This document shows, piece by piece, positions 40,262 to 47,931 of a stretch of 47,931 nt of DNA. The stretch's first letter is position 1. The number at the start of each line of letters is the position of its first letter. Origin of the DNA: Vreelandella maris (GTDB lineage Bacteria; Pseudomonadota; Gammaproteobacteria; Pseudomonadales; Halomonadaceae); assembly GCF_013371085.1 (NCBI RefSeq), contig NZ_JABWCV010000029.1, forward strand, positions 1-47,931, read 5' to 3'. A program made the translations under genes and the position numbers. The notes beneath the pieces were generated by a model. It ran no database searches and had not been told where the DNA came from. It worked only from the letters and a program-made list of their open reading frames with translations.

Positions 40262-43132
40262 ATGTTGACACTCGGCCCCGATGACATCCTGCTAGGCCGC
40301 CACGCGGATAGCTGGCAAACCGCGCTGGACAGTGCCGCTGAAGCGCTGGTAGACGCCGGACTGGTTGAGGCCGAGTACCGCGGCGGCCTGCACGCCCGCG
40401 AAGCCCAGTCATCGACGTTCCTGGGCAATGCCATCGCGATCCCCCATGGCACGCCAGAAAGCCGCCGACATGTGAAGCAGACCGGCGTCCGCGTGCTGCA
40501 GTTTCCCCAAGGAATCGAGTGGCACGACGGTCAACAGGTGCATGTGCTGGTGACCATCGCGGCCCAGAACGATGAGCACTTGGATATTTTGCGCCAGCTC
40601 ACTCACGTGCTGGATCGTGACGGCGTTGCCGAGCAGTTAGCCAGCGCCAGTTCCGCTGCCGATGTGGCGCGCCTGCTGTCCAAACCGGCGCTTGAGCCAC
40701 GCTTGGATGCTGATACGCTATGTGTCAATTTTCCCGCCCAAGATCCGCAAGAGCTTGCCTTGGCCGCCGCTGCCCGCCTGCGTCAAAGCGGCTGCGTCGA
40801 TAACGCCTTCATTGCCGCTGTCGCCGCCGCTCAACCCACCTGGTTAGGCAAGGGGTTGTGGCTGGCCAGCAGCTCGCAAGGGGTTAATCAGCCCGCGCTT
40901 GGGGTCGCCACGCCAGCGTCGCATACCTTGGAAAGCGCTGGCCACCCGGTCCATGCGCTGTTCTGCTTAGCTGCCCACGGTGATGCCCACCGTCCGCTGT
41001 TAGAGCAATTAATGGCCTTGCTGGATAGCGGCGCCAGCGACACGCTGCTCACACGCAACAGCGCTCAACTGCTTTCCCTGCTGGCGGGCGAGACCGCAAG
41101 CACGCAAACCCGTCGCGTGCGGGTGCTTAATCCCCATGGCCTGCACGCCCGCCCCGCCAAGCAGTTGGTGCAAGTCGCCCGCGCCCAGGCAATGGCGATC
41201 AATGTGCGGCTGGAAGAAGGCAGCGCCACGCTGGTCTCGGCGGCCAGCTTGACCAAGGTGATCGGCCTGGGCGCACGCCGCGGCCAATGGCTGGTGCTGT
41301 CCGCCGAAGGTGATAACGCGCGTCAAGCGCTCGAGAGCGTGGCGGAAACGATTGAGGCTGGCTTGGGCGAGAAAGTGACGCCCCTTGACGGCGGCTTTGA
41401 CACCGCGCCCGAAGCCAGCACGACTCAACCGGCCGTCGAGCCACTGGCTGCCGACACGCCCCATACCGGCGTGGCCGCTTCGCCGGGCTTGGCCATTGCC
41501 CCGGTGTTTGTTATCCGCCCCATGCAGTTCGACTACCCCGAGCACGCCGATGACGCGGAGCAACAGCTCATCCGCTTGAATCACGCCATTAAAGAGGGCG
41601 CGGCCCAACTGGAGGCGCTGGTTCGCAATGCACAGGGCGGCGAAGTCGCCGATATTCTCTCGATGCACGAAGAGATGCTCGTTGACCCGGAACTTCATCA
41701 CGCGGCCTCGGATGCCATTCGCGAAGGACGCTCAGCGGAAGCGGGCTGGTGGGAAGCGATTGAAACCGCTGCCCACGCCCAGGAAATGCTGGCCGACCGC
41801 CTGCTGGCCGAACGCGCCGCCGACCTCCGCGACGTGGGTCGTCGGGTGTTGGGCGTGCTCTGCGATGTGACGCTTCCTGAACCGCCTGACCACCCCTATA
41901 TTCTGGTCATGGACGACATCGGCCCTTCCGATGTGGCGCGCCTGGATACCTCCCGTGTGCGTGGCCTGCTCACTGTACGCGGTGGTGCGACAGCCCACAG
42001 TGCCATTCTGGCCCGCGCGCTGGGCATTCCTGCCGTCGTTGGCGCGGGGCAGGCGGTGATGGCGCTCAACAACGCCAGCATGATGATTTTGGATGGCGAT
42101 CGTGGCCGGGTAACATCGCAGCCTTCCGAAGAGCGGTTACAGCGTGCCGAGCAGCAGCTGCTCGACCACCAGCAACGCGAAGCCGCTGCCTGGGAAACCC
42201 GCTTTGAGGTTGGTCAAACTCGCGATGGCCACCGTGTCGAAGTCGCCGCCAACCTGGGCAATACCGCCCACGCTGCCGATGCAGTAGAGCGCGGCGCCGA
42301 GGGTGTTGGCCTGCTGCGTACCGAGTTCCTATTCATGGCCCATGCCAGCGCCCCGGGTTTGACCACTCAGATCGGCGAGTACCGCCAAGCGGTGGAAGCG
42401 TTGGGCGGCCGCCCGCTGGTGGCACGTACCCTGGATGTGGGCGGTGACAAGCCGCTGCCTTACTGGCCGGTTCCCCAGGAAGATAACCCCTTCCTAGGGC
42501 TGCGCGGCATTCGCCTGGCACTGACCCAGCCCGACGTGCTCGAGACCCAACTGCGCGCGCTGTTGATGGCCAGCAAAGATCACCCTTTGCGCATCATGCT
42601 GCCGATGATCAAGGACATTGCCGAGTTTCGGGCGGTCAAGGTGATCTATGATCGCCTGCTGCAAGAGATCCCCGCCTCCCAGCGCGCTACCGATGTGCAG
42701 CTCGGGGTGATGATTGAAGTACCTTCCAGCGCGCTGCTGGCACCCAGCCTTGCCGCCGAGGTGGACTTCTTCTCGGTGGGCACCAATGATTTGACCCAGT
42801 ACACCCTGGCGATTGACCGCGGTCATCCGGAGCTTTCTGCCCAGGCCGATGGCCTACACCCGGCGGTGCTGCGTCTAATCCAGATGACCGTGGCCGCAGC
42901 GCATAGCCAAGGCAAGTGGGTCGGTGTGTGTGGTGAGCTGGCCTCGGATGCCGTGGCTATTCCCGTATTAGTTGGCCTGGGCGTGGATGAACTCTCGGTC
43001 AGCGCGCGGCAGATTCCTTTGGTGAAAGCTCGCCTGCGCGAGTTTGATTTTGCAGACGCCCAGGCCATCGCTCAGCTAGCGCTTTCACAAGCGACCAGTG
43101 ACGAAGTGCGTGATGCACTGGAGGCGCGCTAA
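40262..43132 (+). CDS. fruB: Fructose PTS multiphosphoryl transfer protein (EIIA-HPr-EI)
   Basis: Carries phosphate from PEP to FruA. The 956 residues hold, in order: EIIA(Fru) with phospho-His62 in AIPHGTPESRR (about 1-145); a degenerate region (150-275) resembling a worn second EIIA copy; HPr with His295 in NPHGLHARPAK (about 284-370); and enzyme I with phospho-His579 in RGGATAHSAIL (about 400-956), ending with the PEP-site segment VCGELASD. AGGAGA precedes the ATG. Because it contains its own EI and HPr, the fructose PTS can run without separate general PTS proteins. Stop overlaps fruK. Confidence 0.95.
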   Translation: MLTLGPDDILLGRHADSWQTALDSAAEALVDAGLVEAEYRGGLHAREAQSSTFLGNAIAIPHGTPESRRHVKQTGVRVLQFPQGIEWHDGQQVHVLVTIAAQNDEHLDILRQLTHVLDRDGVAEQLASASSAADVARLLSKPALEPRLDADTLCVNFPAQDPQELALAAAARLRQSGCVDNAFIAAVAAAQPTWLGKGLWLASSSQGVNQPALGVATPASHTLESAGHPVHALFCLAAHGDAHRPLLEQLMALLDSGASDTLLTRNSAQLLSLLAGETASTQTRRVRVLNPHGLHARPAKQLVQVARAQAMAINVRLEEGSATLVSAASLTKVIGLGARRGQWLVLSAEGDNARQALESVAETIEAGLGEKVTPLDGGFDTAPEASTTQPAVEPLAADTPHTGVAASPGLAIAPVFVIRPMQFDYPEHADDAEQQLIRLNHAIKEGAAQLEALVRNAQGGEVADILSMHEEMLVDPELHHAASDAIREGRSAEAGWWEAIETAAHAQEMLADRLLAERAADLRDVGRRVLGVLCDVTLPEPPDHPYILVMDDIGPSDVARLDTSRVRGLLTVRGGATAHSAILARALGIPAVVGAGQAVMALNNASMMILDGDRGRVTSQPSEERLQRAEQQLLDHQQREAAAWETRFEVGQTRDGHRVEVAANLGNTAHAADAVERGAEGVGLLRTEFLFMAHASAPGLTTQIGEYRQAVEALGGRPLVARTLDVGGDKPLPYWPVPQEDNPFLGLRGIRLALTQPDVLETQLRALLMASKDHPLRIMLPMIKDIAEFRAVKVIYDRLLQEIPASQRATDVQLGVMIEVPSSALLAPSLAAEVDFFSVGTNDLTQYTLAIDRGHPELSAQADGLHPAVLRLIQMTVAAAHSQGKWVGVCGELASDAVAIPVLVGLGVDELSVSARQIPLVKARLREFDFADAQAIAQLALSQATSDEVRDALEAR

Positions 43133-44103
43133 TGGCCCGCGTGCTTTGCATTACGCTCAACCCAGCGCTGGATTTAGCGTTTAACCTTGACGCCTTAGTA
43201 TTGGGCAGCGTCAACCGCCCTACCAGCGCGCAGCTCGAAGCCGCTGGTAAAGGCGTTAATGTTGCCCGTGTATTGGCAGAGCTTGGTCATAGCGTCACGG
43301 TCAGCGGCTTTTTAGGCAGCGAGAACGACGCGCCCTTCGCCCTGGCTTTCAAACAGCTGGGGCTGGCCGATGCCTTCGTGCGGGTGCCTGGCAGCACGCG
43401 TATCAATGCCAAACTGGCTGAACAGGGTGGCCGCGTTACCGATATCAACGGTCCCGGCATGCCGATTAACGCCACACATTTACAAACGCTAATCGACACG
43501 TTGGACGCCGAACTGAGCAGCGCGATGCCACCCCAGGCAGTGGTTGTCGCTGGCAGCCTGCCCCCAGGGCTGTCATTGGATGGTTTTTGCCAGCTGCTGG
43601 AGCACTTGAACGCCAGTGGTGTGCCGCTATGGGTGGATACCAGCGGCCCGGCTCTTAACGCCGCCATCGACGCCCACCCGGCGGGCATCAAGCCCAATGA
43701 AAATGAACTCGCCGACTGGGCAGGGGACACTCTCGACACGACGCCAGCACGCTTGGCGGCCGCCAAGCGGCTACATCAAAGCGGCATCGCCCATGCGCTT
43801 GTGTCAGCGGGTGCCGAAGGCGTGCTGTGGGTGAACGCCCAAGGTGCCTGGCACGCCACGCCCCCCAAGGTGACGGCAACCAACACGGTGTGCGCTGGCG
43901 ATACCTTTGTCGCGGGCATGCTTCACGGCTTACTGAATCAACACGACCCGGAACGAACGCTGCGCTTTGCTACCGCACTCTCTGCCGAGGCCGTACGCCA
44001 TGTCGGTGTCGGCAACGCCAACGCTGCGGATTTCGACTCACTCCAACAACACACCCGGATACGGCGTCTTGATGACTCCATCACCGAGGGAGCTACGCTA
44101 TGA
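43132..44103 (+). CDS. fruK: 1-phosphofructokinase
   Basis: Phosphorylates fructose 1-phosphate to fructose 1,6-bisphosphate. The 323-residue PfkB-family protein has GKGVNVAR (40-47), AGSLPPG (140-146), KPNENE (187-192) and the catalytic motif with Asp257 in CAGDTF (254-259); Cys replaces the Gly usual at the first position of that motif. The start overlaps the fruB stop (TAATG) and the stop overlaps fruA (ATGA). Confidence 0.94.
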   Translation: MARVLCITLNPALDLAFNLDALVLGSVNRPTSAQLEAAGKGVNVARVLAELGHSVTVSGFLGSENDAPFALAFKQLGLADAFVRVPGSTRINAKLAEQGGRVTDINGPGMPINATHLQTLIDTLDAELSSAMPPQAVVVAGSLPPGLSLDGFCQLLEHLNASGVPLWVDTSGPALNAAIDAHPAGIKPNENELADWAGDTLDTTPARLAAAKRLHQSGIAHALVSAGAEGVLWVNAQGAWHATPPKVTATNTVCAGDTFVAGMLHGLLNQHDPERTLRFATALSAEAVRHVGVGNANAADFDSLQQHTRIRRLDDSITEGATL

Positions 44104-45842
44104 ACATAATTCTGATTACCGCCTGCCCCAGCGGCATGGCCACCACCTTCCTCGCTGCCAAGCGCCTGGAGCAGGCTGCCCAGCGCCAAGGCTGGTCGGT
44201 ACACGTTGAAATGCATGGCGAAATCGCGCCACTGCAGGCTGCTACTGCTGATCAGATTGCTAACGCCGATTTGATTGTGGTCGCCGCCGATCACGTGCCC
44301 GCCCCGGAACGCTTCGAAGGCAAGCGCCTGTTCCAGGCACCGATTGCCAGCGCGCTCCCCGACCCTAGCGGTTTTCTGGCCCAGGCCAAGCGTGAAGCGC
44401 CGATTTACAGCGCGCCTGCCGCGCCTGCAACTTCCGTTTCTACCGCTGCAAGCAGCGCGGGTGGCAAGAAAATTGTCGCGGTCACCGCCTGTCCTACCGG
44501 CGTCGCCCACACTTTTATGGCCGCCGAAGCGCTCTCGGAAGCAGGTAAAGCCATGGGCCACGCCATTCGCGTGGAAACCCAAGGCTCGGTGGGCGCACAA
44601 GATAAATTAACGGAAGAAGAGATCGCTCAGGCCGATGTGGTGCTACTAGCCTGCGATATCGACGTTGATCCGTCGCGGTTTGCAGGCAAGCGCATCTACC
44701 GCACGTCTACCGGCAACGCACTGAAAAAGCCGCGCCCCACCATTGAAGCCGCACTGGAAAACGCGGCACTGGAAAATAGCGGTTCGGCCAATACCGCTAG
44801 TGACAATAAGGGCGTCAAAGAGAAAGGCGTTTATAAGCACCTGCTCACCGGCGTTTCCTTTATGCTGCCGATGGTCGTGGCGGGCGGCCTGCTGATTGCA
44901 CTCTCCTTTGTGTTTGGCATTGAAGCGTTTGAGCAGGAAGGTACTCTGGCCGCCGCACTGATGCAGATCGGTGGTGGTACCGCCTTCGCGCTGATGATTC
45001 CGGTACTGGCAGGCTATATCGCTTACTCTATTGCCGACCGCCCCGGCATCGCGCCGGGTATGATTGGCGGCATGCTGGCGGCCAATATCGGCTCCGGCTT
45101 TATCGGCGGTATTTTGGCCGGTTTCCTGGCGGGCTATGTGGCGCTGGCGGTCACCCGTTACGTCAAACTGCCCTCCAGCGTTGAATCCCTGAAGCCGATT
45201 CTGATTATTCCGCTGGTTGCCAGTTTGGTTACCGGCCTGACCATGATCTACGTGATTGGGGAACCGGTCGCGGCAGTGCTTAGTGCCCTCACCAGCTTCT
45301 TGGAATCCATGGGCTCCACCAATGCGGTACTACTGGGTATTCTGCTGGGCGCAATGATGTGCTTTGACCTGGGTGGCCCGGTTAACAAAGCCGCGTACAC
45401 CTTTGGCGTGGGCCTGCTTGCCTCAGAAACGTACGGCCCCATGGCGGCGATTATGGCGGCTGGAATGGTACCTGCCATTGGTATGGGCATTGCCAGCTTT
45501 GTAGCGCGCAACAAGTTTTCAGCACCTGAGCGCGAAGCGGGTAAAGCGTCATTCGTGCTGGGCCTTTGCTTTATCAGTGAAGGCGCGATCCCCTTCGCGG
45601 CGAAAGATCCGCTGCGGGTCATTCCGGCCTGTATCGCGGGCGGGGCATTGACCGGCGCGCTATCGATGCTGGTGGGTGCGAAGCTAATGGCGCCCCATGG
45701 CGGTATCTTCGTACTGCTGATCCCCAACGCCATTACCCCGGCGCTGCTCTACCTGGGCGCTATTATAGCGGGCTCGCTGGTTACCGGGTTAGGCTATGCA
45801 TTTATCAAACGCGGTGCAGCTCAAGTGGCGGTGGCTACCTAA
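44100..45842 (+). CDS. fruA: Fructose PTS permease EIIB'BC
   Basis: Inner-membrane permease that imports fructose and phosphorylates it at C1. The 580 residues comprise an N-terminal EIIB' copy with Cys9 in TACPSGMATT, a linker rich in Ala/Pro, the active EIIB with phospho-Cys131 in TACPTGVAHTFMAAEAL, and the hydrophobic EIIC from about residue 240, including GFIGGILAGFLAGYV and FDLGGPVNKAAYTFG. In relatives only the second cysteine takes phosphate. Last gene of fruBKA. Confidence 0.95.
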   Translation: MNIILITACPSGMATTFLAAKRLEQAAQRQGWSVHVEMHGEIAPLQAATADQIANADLIVVAADHVPAPERFEGKRLFQAPIASALPDPSGFLAQAKREAPIYSAPAAPATSVSTAASSAGGKKIVAVTACPTGVAHTFMAAEALSEAGKAMGHAIRVETQGSVGAQDKLTEEEIAQADVVLLACDIDVDPSRFAGKRIYRTSTGNALKKPRPTIEAALENAALENSGSANTASDNKGVKEKGVYKHLLTGVSFMLPMVVAGGLLIALSFVFGIEAFEQEGTLAAALMQIGGGTAFALMIPVLAGYIAYSIADRPGIAPGMIGGMLAANIGSGFIGGILAGFLAGYVALAVTRYVKLPSSVESLKPILIIPLVASLVTGLTMIYVIGEPVAAVLSALTSFLESMGSTNAVLLGILLGAMMCFDLGGPVNKAAYTFGVGLLASETYGPMAAIMAAGMVPAIGMGIASFVARNKFSAPEREAGKASFVLGLCFISEGAIPFAAKDPLRVIPACIAGGALTGALSMLVGAKLMAPHGGIFVLLIPNAITPALLYLGAIIAGSLVTGLGYAFIKRGAAQVAVAT

Positions 45843-45859
45843 CGACTGATCCTACCCTG

Positions 45860-45887
45860 TGTGGGCAGGCAATCGTGCTTGCCCACA
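45860..45887 (+). terminator. Probable transcription end hairpin after fruA
   Basis: TGTGGGCA...TGCCCACA (45860-45867 and 45880-45887) forms a strong stem with a partly paired inner loop, 17 bases past fruA. No U-run follows (TAAATACG), so it may act with Rho or as a stabilising structure. Confidence 0.5.
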
Positions 45888-45956
45888 TAAATACGTAGCT
45901 TTACGCAGTTAATGCAAGTCTAAGCATAAATGCTCTCTACTCCTCGCCGCTTTTTA

Positions 45957-45971
45957 TGTAGTATTTTTACA
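45957..45971 (+). promoter_or_regulatory. HexR-like operator upstream of pgi
   Basis: TGTAGTATTTTTACA, within the symmetrical 17-mer ATGTAGTATTTTTACAT, 68 bases before the pgi ATG. It agrees with TGTAGT-WWWW-TTACA in all positions. Confidence 0.68.
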
Positions 45972-46039
45972 TAACGCCACGTTTAGTTTGCCATTCGGTT
46001 CTGGTTACTACATTCACTTAATAACAAACGGATCGCCCT

Positions 46040-47707
46040 ATGTTTCAGCTCACTCGTAGTGTCACCTGGCAGGCGCTTGACCGCCTGCGCGACAAAACCG
46101 CTAACGACCGCATTCGTGACTACTTCACCAATGACCCGCAGCGCTTTGAGAAAATGAGCCTTCGGGTGGGCGGTCTGTTTCTTGACTACTCCAAGCACCA
46201 TGTCTCCGATGAAGTGCTTACCAAGTTGATTGAGCTAGCCGACCACTCCGCACTGGTACAGCGCCGGGCGCAGATGTTCTCCGGCGACATCATCAACGTC
46301 ACCGAAAACCGCCCGGTACTGCATACGGCTCTGCGTCACTTAGGCGATGAGCCGGTGTATGTGGACGGCGAAGACGTTATGCCCGAGATCACCCGGACCC
46401 GTGAGCAGATCAAGCTGTTCTCTGAAGCGGTGCGCAATGGCGAGTGGAAAGGCTACAGCGGCAAACGTATTAAAGATGTGGTCAATATCGGTATTGGCGG
46501 CTCGGATCTCGGCCCTAACATGGCGGTGCGCGCACTGCTCAAATACCGCCACCCGGAACTGCACTTCCACTTCGTTTCCAACGTAGACGGCACCCATATC
46601 CAGAAGGTGCTTTCGCGCCTCGACCCGGCGACTACGTTGTTTATCGTCTCTACCAAGACCTTTTCTACCCAGGAAACGCTGCTAAACGCCAAAACCGCAC
46701 GGCGCTGGTTCCTGGAGAACGCTGGTGAAGACGCCGACGTGGGTGCGCACTTTATCGCTGCCTCCACTAACCGCAAAGCGGCGATGGAGTTCGGCATTCG
46801 CGAAGAGAACGTGTTTGAGTTCTGGGCCTGGGTGGGCGGGCGCTACTCCATGTGGTCCTCCATCGGCCTGCCGATTGCGCTTTCGGTCGGTTTCGAGGGC
46901 TTTATCGAACTGCTCGAAGGCGCCCACGAAATGGATAATCACTTTATCCATGCGCCCTTCTCAGAGAACATGCCGGTGCTGATGGCGCTGATTGGTATTT
47001 GGTACATCAACTTTATTGGTGCCGAAACCCAGGCCATCGTGCCCTACGATCAGGCGCTGAACCAGCTGCCTTCTTTCCTACAGCAGTTGGATATGGAGTC
47101 TAACGGCAAGTCGGTAGATATTTTCGGCCACCCGGTGAACTACAAAACCGGCCCGATTGTGTGGGGCCAAACTGGCTCCAACGGTCAGCACGCTTTCTTC
47201 CAGCTGCTGCACCAGGGCACCCGCTATGTGCCGATTGATTTTATCGCCTCGCTCAAGCCCGAGCCAGGCGTAGAAGACCACCACTTCGCGCTACTGACCA
47301 ATATGCTCGCCCAGGCCAACGCCTTTATGGAAGGCAGCCAGGGGGACAGCAAAGAGCTAAGCCAACATGACCCCTACAGCTGCCCCGGCAACCGCCCCTC
47401 CAGCACGCTACTGCTGGACGAGCTAACGCCAAAAAACCTGGGCGCGCTGATTGCGCTTTATGAGCACAAAGTGTTCGTCCAAGGCGTTATCTGGAACATC
47501 AACTCGTTTGACCAGTGGGGCGTACAGCTCGGCAAGCGCATCGCCGGTGAAATCAGCGAACGTATCGACACTAACGCCGCTGATTTTGACGCCTCCACTC
47601 AAGGCCTGCTGGAGTTGGTGCGGGCGCACTTTCCAAATGGCGGCAGCGGCGAAAAGGAAAGCGCACTGGCCAGTGCCGAGAAGAAGCCAGCACGAAAGAA
47701 ACGTTGA
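46040..47707 (+). CDS. pgi: Glucose-6-phosphate isomerase
   Basis: Interconverts fructose 6-phosphate and glucose 6-phosphate, here linking fructokinase and fructose catabolism to Zwf. At 555 residues it has the usual bacterial length. Visible blocks are NIGIGGSDLGPNMAVRALL, FIVSTKTFSTQETL, the PGI signature VGGRYSMWSSIGLPIALS, GQTGSNGQHAFFQLLHQGT with the catalytic His, and EHKVFVQGVIWNINSFDQWGV with the conserved C-terminal Lys/Gln region. The tail is Lys-rich (EKKPARKKR). The ribosome-binding site is weak. It stands alone between the fru operon and the right edge. Confidence 0.96.
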   Translation: MFQLTRSVTWQALDRLRDKTANDRIRDYFTNDPQRFEKMSLRVGGLFLDYSKHHVSDEVLTKLIELADHSALVQRRAQMFSGDIINVTENRPVLHTALRHLGDEPVYVDGEDVMPEITRTREQIKLFSEAVRNGEWKGYSGKRIKDVVNIGIGGSDLGPNMAVRALLKYRHPELHFHFVSNVDGTHIQKVLSRLDPATTLFIVSTKTFSTQETLLNAKTARRWFLENAGEDADVGAHFIAASTNRKAAMEFGIREENVFEFWAWVGGRYSMWSSIGLPIALSVGFEGFIELLEGAHEMDNHFIHAPFSENMPVLMALIGIWYINFIGAETQAIVPYDQALNQLPSFLQQLDMESNGKSVDIFGHPVNYKTGPIVWGQTGSNGQHAFFQLLHQGTRYVPIDFIASLKPEPGVEDHHFALLTNMLAQANAFMEGSQGDSKELSQHDPYSCPGNRPSSTLLLDELTPKNLGALIALYEHKVFVQGVIWNINSFDQWGVQLGKRIAGEISERIDTNAADFDASTQGLLELVRAHFPNGGSGEKESALASAEKKPARKKR

Positions 47708-47738
47708 ACGGATAGGTTGGTAAATCTTTATAAAACTG

Positions 47739-47768
47739 CGCCTTGGCTTGAGTACGTCAAGGCGTTTT
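47739..47768 (+). terminator. Rho-independent terminator of pgi
   Basis: CGCCTTG (47739-47745) pairs with CAAGGCG (47758-47764) and TTTT follows. It lies 31 bases after the pgi stop codon. Confidence 0.75.
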
Positions 47769-47875
47769 CCGTTCTTGGTTCTTTCAGTCTTAATAATTGG
47801 CAGTCCTGAAACTAAGTACCTGATCTAAAGTTTTCGTGTAATATCCATGCCAGGATTTCTGACACGGACAGAACC

Positions 47876-47931
47876 ATGGAAAAACGCTTCGTTGCCCCTC
47901 TCACTGAACCTGAACAACAGACGCTGACCTC
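47876..47931 (+). CDS. Start of a probable IS630-family transposase (partial)
   Basis: The last 56 bases encode MEKRFVAPLTEPEQQTLT before the window ends. This opening, a short basic start followed by LTEPEQ, resembles the N-terminus of IS630-type transposases, where the next residues form a helix-turn-helix. No complete terminal repeat can be defined here. The call is by resemblance over 18 residues and could be wrong. Confidence 0.45.
   Translation, partial: MEKRFVAPLTEPEQQTLT

Noticed and set aside
41009..41701. 230-codon minus-strand frame inside fruB
   Set aside because: Long only because of the codon bias of fruB; no domain and no start signal.
43938..44600. 220-codon minus-strand frame across fruK/fruA
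   Set aside because: Shadow of two overlapping genes with clear motifs on the plus strand.
1..47931. CRISPR arrays, tRNA or rRNA genes
   Set aside because: No regularly spaced repeats and no rRNA-like or tRNA-like segments were recognised anywhere in the window.

Overview
The window looks like chromosome of a halophilic gammaproteobacterium of the Halomonas/Vreelandella group. This rests on protein character (proteobacterial CobT/CbiB/CobS, Entner-Doudoroff enzymes, a three-domain FruB), moderately high GC and tight operons. No tRNA, rRNA or CRISPR array was seen. The assignment is by recognition, not by database search.

Layout. (1) 1-833: left edge with a 58-residue SEC-C protein that may be a remnant, then about 580 bp without a gene holding alternating palindromic REP-like repeats. 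(2) 834-15475, almost all minus strand: cobamide locus. Distal part is cobO, ytoQ and cbiA; a plus-strand NAD-dependent epimerase/dehydratase lies between cbiA and btuD. Then comes btuB-btuF-btuC-btuD, behind a clear promoter and an adenosylcobalamin riboswitch. Upstream is a tightly overlapped nucleotide-loop assembly and salvage operon: cobT, cbiZ, cbiB, cobD, cobU, cobS, a cobC-type phosphatase and a second CobU-like gene. (3) 15756-20554, plus: edd, glk, an aldo/keto reductase and a fructokinase-type PfkB kinase, ending at a strong terminator. (4) 20751-26933: GntR/FadR regulator, galactonate dehydratase, KDGal kinase, KDPGal aldolase and an SMP-30 lactonase, with an opposed SSS sugar/sodium symporter; a shared operator sits in front of the regulator and the symporter. 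(5) 27197-30103, minus: eda, pgl, zwf. (6) 30360-35168, plus: trkH, a shortened KdpD-like kinase, a KdpE-like regulator and trkA, a potassium-uptake operon. (7) 35186-37120, minus: ECF sigma factor and anti-sigma factor, plus a secreted DUF3455 protein. (8) 37281-38977: gap and mgsA, divergent. (9) 38995-45842: fruR divergent from fruBKA. (10) 46040-47707: pgi. At the right edge a probable IS630-type transposase begins.

How it fits together. The window encodes an entire Entner-Doudoroff route (glk/fructokinase, pgi, zwf, pgl, edd, eda, gap), a De Ley-Doudoroff-type galactonate branch (lactonase, DgoD, DgoK, DgoA) and the fructose PTS. A 15-bp motif, TGTAGT-WWWW-TTACA, recurs in front of edd, zwf, gap/mgsA and pgi. 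It looks like a HexR operator, although hexR itself is not in the window. The most unusual observations are: two CobU-family proteins that have each lost what the other keeps; a terminator-like hairpin inside glk; the Trk operon carrying its own KdpDE-like two-component system; and YtoQ inside the cobamide locus.
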